24,107 bases of DNA from Aedoeadaptatus coxii (lineage in GTDB: Bacteria > Bacillota > Clostridia > Tissierellales > Peptoniphilaceae), in the NCBI RefSeq assembly GCF_903819215.1, contig NZ_CAIJCT010000005.1; one strand, 5' to 3'. Below the pieces are notes generated by a model, which was not told where the DNA came from, did no database searches, and was given only the letters and a program-made list of their open reading frames with translations. Shown piece after piece: positions 1 through 8,900 of the stretch. Both the position numbers and the translations under genes were made by a program. Every line of letters starts with the position of its first letter. The stretch's first letter is position 1.

Positions 1-150
1 AGGGCTTCGGACTGCTAAAAAGCGTTAGGGTGGAAAGGAAGGAGGTTTTAGGAGGAGGGAAAGAGGGCGAATCGCAACGCCCTATTCCCTCCTCCTAAGT
101 TACGAAAAAAGACTTTTGAATGAATAGTTAACTTTTGAAAGAAAAAATCT
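1..150 (+). repeat. Structured intergenic repeat, copy R1 (left end cut by window)
   Basis: This is the 3' portion of a dispersed element also present at 12537-13235 and 21121-21660. Positions 1-10 match the right arm of a hairpin whose left arm lies outside the window. Positions 48-98 form a hairpin with a 14-bp perfect lower stem (48-61 with 85-98), an AG versus A bulge, a 6-bp upper stem (64-69 with 78-83) and the loop AATCGCAA. It is followed by an A-rich tail containing two ACTTTTGAA words near 110-145. The element ends about 20 bases before the stop codon of the leftward membrane-protein gene. No protein in any frame is convincing here. Function is unknown. Confidence 0.8.
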
Positions 151-171
151 TCTGCAGATCAAAGAAAAAAC

Positions 172-711
172 TTACTTCCCCACCCTCACTACCGGCACAA
201 AGAAGAGTGCGGCGCCGTAGACGCCTGCCGCCGTAAGGGCGAATCTGTAATGTGTGGCGAGGGTTTCGGGGAGGGCAATAATTTTCCCTTTGGTGATCCC
301 TAAAAAATCCGGATAGAAGAGGGTGAAGAACATACTGAAGGCGAGGGCGCAAAGGATGCCGGCGGCGATGCGCTCGCCTCTTCGGTTAAATAAACCGAAT
401 AAACTCTTTCGAAAACAGTTCCATTGGAGAAAGTAGCATACGGCGAAACCGCCGTCGATTAAATGTTGCCATAACGTTTCGCCGCCCGTACGAAAGGCGA
501 GGAGACTAAAAGCCATCAGGCCGTGTGCCGTCAAAATAAAAAGGTATTTCATCCAGACCTTGCTGTTTTTCGGCCACTCCGCCAGTAAATAGGCGACGAG
601 GACGAGTCCGAGGCCGAGAAGCTGTTCGTGGCGGGCGATTCCCGCGGCGTAAAGCCCTGCCCATAGGGCGAGATTAAAGCCCGAAAGCAAAATGTCGCGA
701 TTTTGTTTCAT
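172..711 (-). CDS. Small integral membrane protein, unrecognised family
   Basis: 179 residues with about five hydrophobic segments separated by short basic loops (for example RKSLFGLFNRRGER near residues 101-114), so an integral membrane protein is the only safe call. No catalytic motif was recognised. It is the last gene of a three-gene leftward operon. Its ATG overlaps the stop of the upstream binding-protein gene in an ATGA arrangement, and GGAGGTGA lies just upstream, so translation is probably coupled. Its partners suggest a membrane role linked to the ClC antiporter or the binding protein, but this is inference. It is not a recognisable LivH/LivM permease: it is too short and lacks an EAA-type cytoplasmic loop. 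Confidence 0.75.
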   Translation of the reverse strand: MKQNRDILLSGFNLALWAGLYAAGIARHEQLLGLGLVLVAYLLAEWPKNSKVWMKYLFILTAHGLMAFSLLAFRTGGETLWQHLIDGGFAVCYFLQWNCFRKSLFGLFNRRGERIAAGILCALAFSMFFTLFYPDFLGITKGKIIALPETLATHYRFALTAAGVYGAALFFVPVVRVGK

Positions 712-1814
712 CGGCTCACCTCCACACTGGTAATGTAATTTCCGCGGCTTCCCTGTTGCTGTAAAATGGGGACGCTTCTCGTCGTAAACCGCTTTTTAAT
801 CCCCAAGGCCCCGTCGAAGGATTCTTGTTTCCTTAGATACTGCGCCATGGTCGCCGGATCGTCTTTTCCCCCTTTAACGACGGCGTCGTAAAGGAGATTG
901 TAAGCATCGTAGCCGATGGCGGCATAGCTCGTAGGTTCTTTGCCGTATTTTTCCCGGTAGAGGGAGAGGAAGGTATCCGATGCAATATTAAAGGTTTCGT
1001 AGCGGGCGTAGTGGGCGGTGAAGTATACCCCCTCCACGGCTTTTCTACCTAAGGCTTTAAAGGAAGGATTTTCCCAGCGGTCGCCGCCCATAATGGGAAT
1101 GTCCGGGTATTCGGTGCGAATTGCCCGCACAAGGTAGGCGCTGGCGGCGCTGTTGCCGGGGCAATAAACGGAATCGACGGGGAGTTTTTTCAGCCGCTGA
1201 ATTTCGTTGTGAAAGCGGCTCTCTCCCGTGTGGTAAAACACCTTGTAGACGTTGATGTAATCCGGCAAATTCCGCTCAAAACTATAGGCCAGTTCGTTGC
1301 CATAAAGAGTTTCCGAATCGATCATAATGGCGACATCTTTTACGTGGAGCGTTTCGTCGGCGAAGCGCGCCATGGACCGCGCCTGCTCGTCGTCGCTGAC
1401 GCTGATTTGGGTAATCCAATAATTGTCTTTAAGTTTCGGCGAAGTGGAGCCCGTGACCGTCGGAATTTTCGCCGCGTTAATGACGGGGCTCGCCATTTGC
1501 ATGCTGTCGCTGCCGAAGGTGCCGATCAACCCGACGGCGCCCCGATCGCTTAAATAGGCGACGCCGTTGGCCGCCTCAAAACTTTGGCTCTTGGTGTTGT
1601 AAAGTTTCAGCTCGATCTTTTTACCGAGGGCCACGGGGCGAATATCCTGTGCAAGTTTCGCGCCGCGAAGGGTTTCCTCTCCGGTTTCGCCGAAAATGCC
1701 CGTGGTCGGCTCGAAAATGCCGAAGACCAAAGGATCAACTTTCGATTGAGGTTGAATCGCGTCGCAGCCCGTTAAAAGAAAAAGAGCGAGTAGAAAAGGG
1801 ATCAGTCGTTTCAT
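708..1814 (-). CDS. Branched-chain amino-acid-type ABC substrate-binding lipoprotein (LivJ-like, type 1 periplasmic-binding fold)
   Basis: 368 residues. The N-terminus is a lipoprotein signal with lipobox LLTGC and lipidated Cys17, so the protein should be tethered outside the membrane. The mature part has the Leu/Ile/Val-binding layout: VFGIFEPTTGIFGETGEETL at the start, GLIGTFGSDSMQMASPVINA as the ligand-site strand-turn, TVTGSTSPKL, and late IGYDAYNLLYDAV. Family members deliver branched-chain amino acids, amides or related ligands to an ABC permease. No permease or ATPase of the Liv type is present. Instead the gene overlaps the ClC gene upstream and the membrane gene downstream by ATGA junctions. 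It may serve a distant permease or act as a sensor; ligand unknown. Start chosen at the ATG with GGAG eight bases upstream. Confidence 0.9.
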   Translation of the reverse strand: MKRLIPFLLALFLLTGCDAIQPQSKVDPLVFGIFEPTTGIFGETGEETLRGAKLAQDIRPVALGKKIELKLYNTKSQSFEAANGVAYLSDRGAVGLIGTFGSDSMQMASPVINAAKIPTVTGSTSPKLKDNYWITQISVSDDEQARSMARFADETLHVKDVAIMIDSETLYGNELAYSFERNLPDYINVYKVFYHTGESRFHNEIQRLKKLPVDSVYCPGNSAASAYLVRAIRTEYPDIPIMGGDRWENPSFKALGRKAVEGVYFTAHYARYETFNIASDTFLSLYREKYGKEPTSYAAIGYDAYNLLYDAVVKGGKDDPATMAQYLRKQESFDGALGIKKRFTTRSVPILQQQGSRGNYITSVEVSR

Positions 1815-3328
1815 TCTGTATCTCCAAAATACCGACTTAAATCTTCAAGATACTGTTCTTTTGAAAGGACGAGGAGTTCGTCTCCTTCCTTCAAAATCGT
1901 GTCTTTATTGGGCGTAAAGGTCCTATCTTCCCGCTTCACCGATGCAATTAAGGGATGGTGGGGAATGGTAAGGCGTTCCAGGGGAATGTTGACGTAATCC
2001 GCATCCCCCGGCACGAAAAAGTATTGCATGGTGTAGCCGGAATCTACGACGGGATCGTCTTTTGTAAACATATTGTCGTAAAGGGATTCATAAATGGGGC
2101 CGTTGTTCAATACCTGCGCCACAAGATAAGCCACTACGGCGGTGGCGGTGACGGAAATCATCTGCATCATGGTGCCGCTCATTTCCGATACGAGTAAAAT
2201 GGAAAGAAGGGGCGCCTGCACGACGGAAGATAAAATGGCCGCCATACCTAAATATAAAAAGTTCGGGTAATAGGCGTCGCCGCCCATCATAAAGCTGTGG
2301 CAAAAAGCGCCGAGGAGGGCGCCCAGCGTGAGTACGGGAAGGAAGATGCCGCCTTGTGCGCCGCTTCCGTAGCCTGTCCACACGAGAAGGAGGCGAATGG
2401 CGAAGTACACCACGAGGGCCGTCGGCGCCACGGGCTTGGTAGCCAGCCGCTCGATTAATCCGTGGCCGCCGCCTAAGAGGAGAGGGGAGTAAAGGCCTAC
2501 GCAAAAGGCGAGGATCATGGCGATAAAAATAATAGCGTAGCGTGGAATGGGGAGCTTTTTCATGTTTTGGCTGAAAAAGAGCAGCCCCTTATTAAAGAGA
2601 GAACCTAATATGCCGCCGAGAACGCCAATGGAAAGAGGTACCCAGAAAAGGGAAACGGGCAGCATTTCGTGCATGGGAAAGGAAAAGGCGGGTTCCATAC
2701 CTAAAATCGAAAAGCTGACGAAATTCGCCACGACCGACGCCACAATACAAGGCACGACGAAAAAGTGGGAAAAGCTCTTGTGCAATTCTTCCAGGGCAAA
2801 GAGGGCGCCTGCGAGGGGCGCATTAAAGGCGGCGGCGAGCCCTGCCGATGCGCCGGCGGTAATTAAATAGCGCCGCTCCATTTCACAAGCCTTCATTCCC
2901 TTTGAAATCATTTTGGCGAGCGTGCCCCCTAATTGAATCGAAGGGCCTTCCCGGCCGAGGGTGAGTCCGGTAAAAGCACCCATGGCGCCGCCGAAGAATT
3001 TAGAAATCAGCGTAGGCGTGGATTCGATATCCGCCTTTCCCAAAAGCTCGCCGCGAATTTGGGGAATGCCGCTGCCGCCGCTGAAGGGCGCCCAACGGAG
3101 CAGGAGATGCATTAAAAAGGCGAGGAGCAAAAAGCCCGCCAGCATAAGGGCGCCTTTTTCGACGGTCATGTGGCTGTACATGAGATTGCGCACCGTATCC
3201 AATCGGCCGAGGGTGTAGCGGTAAAGCACGGAAATCATTCCCGATGCCAAGCCGACAAACGCGCCGCCGAAAACTAAATGAATACGAAAGCGCCCGGTTT
3301 GATAAGAACTTAATTGATGGGTGTCCAT
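1811..3328 (-). CDS. ClC-family chloride/proton antiporter with C-terminal TrkA-C (RCK_C) domain
   Basis: 505 residues. The ClC selectivity motifs are all visible: GSGIP at 85-89, GREGP at 125-129 with the gating glutamate Glu127, GIFLP at 327-331, and a tyrosine in PIYESL (Tyr413) matching the central chloride-binding tyrosine. An acidic pair at 180-181 (ALEELHKSF) matches the internal proton glutamate of CLC-ec1. With both glutamates present, proton-coupled exchange is more likely than a passive channel. Residues about 440-505 form a TrkA-C-like cytoplasmic domain, which usually binds a small ligand. The start has GAAAGGAG upstream. It is first in the operon with the binding lipoprotein and membrane protein. 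Family membership is certain; chloride as substrate is inferred, and fluoride-type motifs are absent. Confidence 0.95.
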   Translation of the reverse strand: MDTHQLSSYQTGRFRIHLVFGGAFVGLASGMISVLYRYTLGRLDTVRNLMYSHMTVEKGALMLAGFLLLAFLMHLLLRWAPFSGGSGIPQIRGELLGKADIESTPTLISKFFGGAMGAFTGLTLGREGPSIQLGGTLAKMISKGMKACEMERRYLITAGASAGLAAAFNAPLAGALFALEELHKSFSHFFVVPCIVASVVANFVSFSILGMEPAFSFPMHEMLPVSLFWVPLSIGVLGGILGSLFNKGLLFFSQNMKKLPIPRYAIIFIAMILAFCVGLYSPLLLGGGHGLIERLATKPVAPTALVVYFAIRLLLVWTGYGSGAQGGIFLPVLTLGALLGAFCHSFMMGGDAYYPNFLYLGMAAILSSVVQAPLLSILLVSEMSGTMMQMISVTATAVVAYLVAQVLNNGPIYESLYDNMFTKDDPVVDSGYTMQYFFVPGDADYVNIPLERLTIPHHPLIASVKREDRTFTPNKDTILKEGDELLVLSKEQYLEDLSRYFGDTE

Positions 3329-3388
3329 GAAAACTCCTTTCAGGAGACAAACAAAAACGACGAATACAATATTAATTCAAAATAACCC

Positions 3389-3420
3389 TTTACAAAAAAT
3401 AGAGAAGAGGGTATTATAAT
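3389..3420 (+). promoter_or_regulatory. Promoter of the amino-acid importer operon
   Basis: TTTACA at 3389-3394 and TATTAT at 3412-3417 are 17 bases apart. An overlapping TATAAT at 3415-3420 is an alternative -10 with a 20-base spacer. It lies in the 142-bp divergent region between the ClC and importer operons. Confidence 0.6.
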
Positions 3421-3470
3421 AAACAGATGATTTAGTTAGATAAAGCGATAAAGAACGAAAGGACAAGACA

Positions 3471-4298
3471 ATGAAAAAGAAAATACTTAGCCTCGCCCTT
3501 CTAATGCTCATGCTGTTAACGGCGTGTTCCGGAGGCGCGAACAAAGCGAACACGGGCGACAACGCAAAAGACAACGGCAACGCGGCAGCGGCTGATGCCG
3601 GAGAAATCGACAAATCCAAAACCTACATTGTCGGCATGGACGATACCTTCGCTCCCATGGGCTTCCGCGATGAAAAAGGCAATCTCGTCGGATTCGACGT
3701 CGATCTCGCTAATAAGGTAGCCGAAAAAATTGGTATCAAAGTGGAATGCCAAGCCATCGATTGGACCATGAAAGAAAGCGAACTTGAAAGCGGCAACATC
3801 GACATGATCTGGAACGGCTACTCCATTACGCCGGAGCGCGAAAAGAAAGTATTACTTTCCAAGCCCTACATGGATAACCGCCAAATCATCGTGACGCTGA
3901 AAGATTCTCCCGTCAATTCCAAAGCCGATCTCGCCGGCAAGCGCGTAACGGTACAAGGCGAATCCTCTGCACTGGAAGCTGTCAATAAAGACGAAGCATT
4001 TGTAAAATCCCTGGCAGAACCGCCGGTAGAATACGCAACCAACACCGAATGCTTTAAGGACATCGAAGCCAAACGCTGCGATGCCATCGTCGTAGACGAA
4101 GTTCTCGCTCGCTACTACATGAAGCAAAACGGCGAAGAAAACTACAAGGTCTTGGACGACAACTTCGGCGAAGAAAAATTTGCCGTGGGCATGCGTAAAG
4201 ACGACACCGCCCTTATGGATGCGCTTAACAAGGCTATGAAAGAACTAAGAGACGACGGAACCTACGACGAAATTTACCAAAAATATTTCGCCGACTAA
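3471..4298 (+). CDS. Polar amino-acid ABC transporter substrate-binding lipoprotein
   Basis: 275 residues. A lipoprotein signal ends in LLTAC with Cys19, followed by a Gly/Asn/Ala-rich linker (about 20-45). The binding domain starts with YIVGMDDTFAPMGFRDEKG and GFDVDLANKVAEKIG, typical of the family 3 solute-binding proteins for Glu/Gln/His/Arg or cystine. Other family landmarks are VQGESSALEAV, the hinge segment CDAIVVDEVLARYY, and the C-terminal LRDDGTYDEIYQKYF. It captures an amino acid outside the membrane and delivers it to the permease encoded next. It heads a three-gene operon behind a good promoter. The ligand cannot be fixed from sequence alone. Confidence 0.95.
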   Translation: MKKKILSLALLMLMLLTACSGGANKANTGDNAKDNGNAAAADAGEIDKSKTYIVGMDDTFAPMGFRDEKGNLVGFDVDLANKVAEKIGIKVECQAIDWTMKESELESGNIDMIWNGYSITPEREKKVLLSKPYMDNRQIIVTLKDSPVNSKADLAGKRVTVQGESSALEAVNKDEAFVKSLAEPPVEYATNTECFKDIEAKRCDAIVVDEVLARYYMKQNGEENYKVLDDNFGEEKFAVGMRKDDTALMDALNKAMKELRDDGTYDEIYQKYFAD

Positions 4299-4321
4299 TC
4301 CATTAACCTGAGGAGGTAAGC

Positions 4322-4966
4322 GTGGAAATTTTACAACGCTTAATTCCCCTTTTAAACGAGGGGATGAAGACAACGGCATCTGTATTTGCAATGACACTAC
4401 TGGTATCGGCCATATTGTGCGTACCTGTAGCGTGGGCGAGATTATCCCGTCATCTTATTATATCGAAGATTGCGGCAATCTACATTTACATTATGCGTGC
4501 CACGCCCCTATTGTTGCAACTGATGTTTGTATTTTTCGGCTTACCCCTCTTACCCATTCCCTTAAAACTCGGGCGATTCACCTCCATTTTCATCGCCTTC
4601 ATCTTAAACTATACGGCATACTTCGCCGAAATATTAAGAGGAGGCATTCAATCCGTCGATCCCGGGCAATGGGAAGCGGGAAAAGTATTGGGCCTCTCCA
4701 AACCCTATACCTTCTTTAAAGTCATCCTTCCCGTGGTGATCCAAAGAAGCTTCCCCGCTTACTCCAACGAAGTGATTACCCTCGTAAAAGATACCTCCCT
4801 CGTTTACATCTTAGGGGTTATGGACATATTGAAAGCGGCGAAATCCGTATCCAACACCATGTCCTCCATCTTGCCCTATGTTTACGTAGGTGTCGTATAC
4901 CTTATTATCGTCGGCATCTTAACCGTTATACTCAATAAAATGGAAAGGAAGATTCAAGCGTCATGA
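4322..4966 (+). CDS. Polar amino-acid ABC transporter permease (HisM/GlnP family)
   Basis: 214 residues, the usual length for this family. The GTG start at 4322 is preceded by AGGAGG at 4311-4316, which fixes it. About five membrane helices are visible, with the conserved MRATPLLLQLMFVFFGLPLL segment and the EAA-type coupling loop EAGKVLGLSKPYTFFKVILP (about residues 116-136) that docks onto the ATPase. Family members form a homodimer translocating the ligand delivered by the binding protein. It sits 23 bases after the binding-protein gene and overlaps the ATPase start by ATGA, so the three form one transporter. Confidence 0.95.
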   Translation: MEILQRLIPLLNEGMKTTASVFAMTLLVSAILCVPVAWARLSRHLIISKIAAIYIYIMRATPLLLQLMFVFFGLPLLPIPLKLGRFTSIFIAFILNYTAYFAEILRGGIQSVDPGQWEAGKVLGLSKPYTFFKVILPVVIQRSFPAYSNEVITLVKDTSLVYILGVMDILKAAKSVSNTMSSILPYVYVGVVYLIIVGILTVILNKMERKIQAS

Positions 4967-5619
4967 AAATCAGCGTACGAAACTTAGCGAAAAGCTTTGG
5001 CGATCGCGAAATCTGGAAGGGAATCGATTACGATTTCACCTCCGATTCCATCATTTCCATTGCGGGGAAAAGCGGCCAAGGCAAGACGACCTTTCTCCGT
5101 TGCTTAAACGGTTTGGAAACTTACGATGCAGGCACCATTTCCTTTGATGGCGAAGTGATGCCCGTGGGCAAAACCGACGCGAAAAAAATCGGCATGGTCT
5201 TTCAGGGATACCACCTCTTCCCGAAGCTTACCGTGTGGGAAAATATCCTACTCGCGCCCCTTTACCACGGCGTAGAAAAAAGCGTGGCGGAAAAGCGCGC
5301 CCTTCGACTTTTAAAAGATCTGGACATCGAAGAGGAAAAAGACAAATACCCGCGCAATCTTTCCGGCGGCCAACAACAGCGCGTCGCCATCGTGCGCGCC
5401 TGCATGCTCGAGCCGGACATCCTCTGTTTCGACGAACCCACCTCGGCATTGGATAGCGACACCATCGACAAACTGGCGCAAATTATGGAGCAGCTTAAAG
5501 CCAAAGGCATGGGCATGATCGTCGTGACCCACGACCGCGCCTTCGCCAAACGAGTGAGCGATCGCATCCTTCACTTTGAAGAGGGAAACCTGCGGGAAGA
5601 ACACATTACCGGCGCCTAA
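4963..5619 (+). CDS. Polar amino-acid ABC transporter ATPase (GlnQ/HisP family)
   Basis: 218 residues. Walker A GKSGQGKT at 35-42, Q-loop Gln81 in MVFQGYHLFP, signature LSGGQ at 133-137, Walker B DILCFDE at 152-158 with catalytic Glu158, D-loop SALD and switch His190 in VVTHD. All catalytic residues are intact, so this is an active importer ATPase. The length is slightly short for GlnQ (about 240) because some peripheral loops are trimmed. The start overlaps the permease stop (ATGA), and an intrinsic terminator follows 21 bases after the stop, closing the operon. Confidence 0.95.
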   Translation: MKISVRNLAKSFGDREIWKGIDYDFTSDSIISIAGKSGQGKTTFLRCLNGLETYDAGTISFDGEVMPVGKTDAKKIGMVFQGYHLFPKLTVWENILLAPLYHGVEKSVAEKRALRLLKDLDIEEEKDKYPRNLSGGQQQRVAIVRACMLEPDILCFDEPTSALDSDTIDKLAQIMEQLKAKGMGMIVVTHDRAFAKRVSDRILHFEEGNLREEHITGA

Positions 5620-5640
5620 ATAAACAATCTCCAAAAACAA

Positions 5641-5666
5641 AACGCCTTCGCAAGAGGGCGTTTTTT
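5641..5666 (+). terminator. Intrinsic terminator of the amino-acid importer operon
   Basis: An 8-bp stem (5641-5648 with 5655-5662, one T-G wobble) and a 6-base loop, followed by TTTTTT. Confidence 0.85.
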
Positions 5667-5762
5667 GTGTGGTATGAATTATCATTTAAATAAATAAAAA
5701 AAGGAAAGAGCATTTCAATAGTACAAACCTGTGAAATAGAAATAAACAATAGGGCGAAAGGG

Positions 5763-5789
5763 TTGATTTTTAGATAAATGTGGTACAAT
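5763..5789 (+). promoter_or_regulatory. Candidate promoter of the SLH surface-protein gene
   Basis: TACAAT at 5784-5789 is preceded by TGG, giving an extended -10 (TGnTACAAT). TTGATT at 5763-5768 could serve as -35, but the spacer is only 15 bases. Transcription would begin near 5796 and give a leader of about 110 bases that includes the inverted repeat at 5835-5865. Confidence 0.5.
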
Positions 5790-5834
5790 ATTAGTGAATA
5801 GTACAAGACAAATTCATGTTTTTTCATTAGTTAA

Positions 5835-5865
5835 TAACTTTCGGATCGGTGGACTTCGAAAGTTA
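5835..5865 (+). promoter_or_regulatory. 9-bp perfect inverted repeat in the leader of the surface-protein gene
   Basis: TAACTTTCG at 5835-5843 and CGAAAGTTA at 5857-5865 flank a 13-base loop. It lies 40 bases before the start codon, between the promoter and the ribosome binding site. No T-run follows, so it is not a terminator. It could be an mRNA 5' stabilising hairpin or an operator. Confidence 0.55.
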
Positions 5866-5905
5866 AATGATAAGGCTCACGGAGAGGAGCGAGAAAGGAG
5901 AAGTA

Positions 5906-8900
5906 ATGGATAAAAAAATGAAACTTAGGAACGGAATGGCGGTCGGATTGGCCCTCGCCATGTCTCTCAGCTCCGTTCCCTACAATGTCTTTGCGAATCG
6001 GGATATTGCCACATCCGTTATTGAGCGAGTAGCCCGCGCTTCGAATTCGCCGGTGGATGCTACCAGTAGTGCAACTTATTACAAAAAAGCCAACTGGGAA
6101 AACAAGATTAAGGACAAATCTCGTTGGAAAGTAGAAGATAATCAAAACTTAGTTAGAGTTGGCGGAAGCGATCCGCTTCAAATGAACGATATAGACTACG
6201 ATGGTATGTTCATTGATGCAAACGGAAGATACGTAATAAGATTAGTATATAAAGAAAAATCACAAGCATTATCTGGTGTTTGGTATAGAGCCCTAATCAA
6301 CTTTGGCGACCTTGATAAATTTATAGACTTCGATCTTTCCTATGTTTTAGGTAAGGATGGGAAGACTCAATACAAGTTCGATCCAGTATCACAATTTAAA
6401 GGCAGAGGCTTTGACTTAGGTAAGGCAGCTGGAGATAGAACCAATAACAGAGCTAATTTACCAATTAACTTAGTCTTAAAAGAAGGTGTAGATTTAGATA
6501 AGCTTGGTAGTGAAAACTACATCGTCCAAATGAGAGTTGCCAATGGAGATTATACAAGAATTTACGCTTATGCACCAAAGGGCACATCCATGGACTACTC
6601 AACTTATACAAAGACTACGGCAGTTGATCTTGTAGATAAGTTAGGCACTCTATTTATCAAGGGTGGTAAACAATCTGACCTTAATAATGCGACTAACCAA
6701 GAATTCTTTATGTCAGAATTTATTGCCAATCCAGACCAATATCCTGACAAGTCAAACTTAGGTATCATTAGAACTCAATACATGGGACAAACAAAAACTA
6801 TTGTTAGCGAAACTGTTAGCAGGCAACCTTTTGCTTTTACTCAAGTATTTGATGCAAATCTTGTTAAGTATATGAAGGCTGATTCCAAGGGCAACGTAGC
6901 TTATGTCAATGTTATGACTAAGGATAGAAAACTATCCGATTACACTAAAAACGTCGGTATTCCAAAAGATAAGATAAATTATTCTAAAGATGGAAAATTA
7001 GCTTATATCGTTATAGGAACAAAAGATTTCACAAAAGACGGTGTAAGGGTAGTTAATGTAGCAAAACTTGACCAACACGTTATGTTGTCAGGCTTCTACA
7101 TCACAGCTATCGACTACGTTGTAGACAAGAGCAAGTTTGAAGATACTTTTAGCAGTGACAAAGTAAGAAAATTAAATTACACTACTATGTCTGGCTGGAC
7201 TAATCCTAATAAAGACGGCTGGGTAATCTACGAAAAAGATTATGACGACACTTATGTTGTTCCAGAAGGGGAGTCTTACCTAATTGACACAGGAGACGAC
7301 CCATCAGGCGGACAAATTATGATCCAAGTTGGTGGCGACCAAGCTATTCTAAGAAAGCCACAAGGTTACTACAACGGATACGTTTCAGGCGACGGAGCTA
7401 ATGATGCCATAGAAAAATATGCCAATGGCGTTTACAAGTTTACTCTTCGTGAAGGAGCAACAATATTAAAAGATAAGAAGCTAAAAGTTTATATGCCTTA
7501 CACATCTTCACACGATAAACCTGTCAACTTCCTTGAAATTCATAATGGAAGTAAACATAATGAAGGTGCAGCTGAATTAACGCTACAAAAAGATAGAAAC
7601 ATCAATATGCATCTTTATAAAGCGGATAAAAAAGAAACATTTAAACTTAAATATACGCTAAAAGGTGGAAAGGAAGGAGAAATAGTTTTCACTCCTAAAG
7701 TCTTATGGCAATACAAAGATAATGATGGAGTTTTAACAGGAGTATCAAATAGAGCGACTGATGGTGCTGGTGGTAACTTCTACATCAACACAACAAAATT
7801 AGAACCGGGTGCTGATATTTTTGTAGAATCTATAGGTGCAGATGGAAATAAAATAGAAGATCAAACATCTTGGTTCAAGTATAAAGCTCTAAAAAAATCT
7901 ACTGACAATGTTAAAGAGCTTACATGGGTAGACCACTCTGACAAGAAATCAGTTTTATCAATCAACAAATCACTTTACACACCATATCAATTGTTGTTTA
8001 CAAATGATTACGCTGAAGGAAGTGCTTACCAAGATCCAAGACAATTACCAGCAGATGATGCTTCCTTTAACAAAGATACAAAAGAATTTGTCGGCTACAC
8101 TAAGTACGACGGTGGTAAGGTAAGAACTCTTTACGAAGAAGGCAAGACTGGTAAATTATTTGCCAAGGTTCAAGCTGATGAAAATGATTACGACGACAAG
8201 GGAAATATAAAGGGAACAGATGTAAGGAAAAAAATCACTATTCCCAAGGCAAATATCTTTGACGCTCAATTTACAGGAGATAACAAAGAATATAGGGCCT
8301 ATGAATACAAGGTAGACCTTACAAAGATGCTTCCTTATCATTCAGAAGATAAGACAGAAACACCATTAACTTTATTAAAAGATATGAAGTTTGTTTCAAC
8401 TGCATCAGACGGATCATCACTTCCATCTGACCTTTACGAAACAAGAGTTAGGGCAAGAGTATTGTTCGATACAACTGAAGGTCAATTTGCAGACAGCACA
8501 AAGAAAGCTGTTAAAATCATTCCGGACAATGTTAAATTCTACGGAGAAGAAGGCTATGCAGCTAACGGTTTTGAAGGAGCTAACGTTGAAGCAAATACTG
8601 GAGATAAGTTCCCGGAAGCACCAACACTAGCAGGAAAGAACTTCTTGGGTTGGGTTACTGAAGCAGGTAAGTCTAAGTTAGGCAAGACTACAGTTACAGC
8701 TGATGAATTCGGTAAGTTAACAAAAGATGAAATCTTCACTAATGAAACACCAGTAACAAAACATTTAGTAGTTTACGCTGTTTATTCAGATGAAACAGCA
8801 GTAACATTCGATGCGAATGGTGGTAAATTTACTGATGGCGACAAGGACACAACTACAGTTAAAGTTGATAATGGTAGCGTAGCAAAGCCAACTGACCCAA

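Noticed and set aside
5867..5905. Upstream ATG for the surface protein
   Set aside because: It would add 13 residues before the signal peptide, while the ATG at 5906 has AAGGAG at proper spacing.
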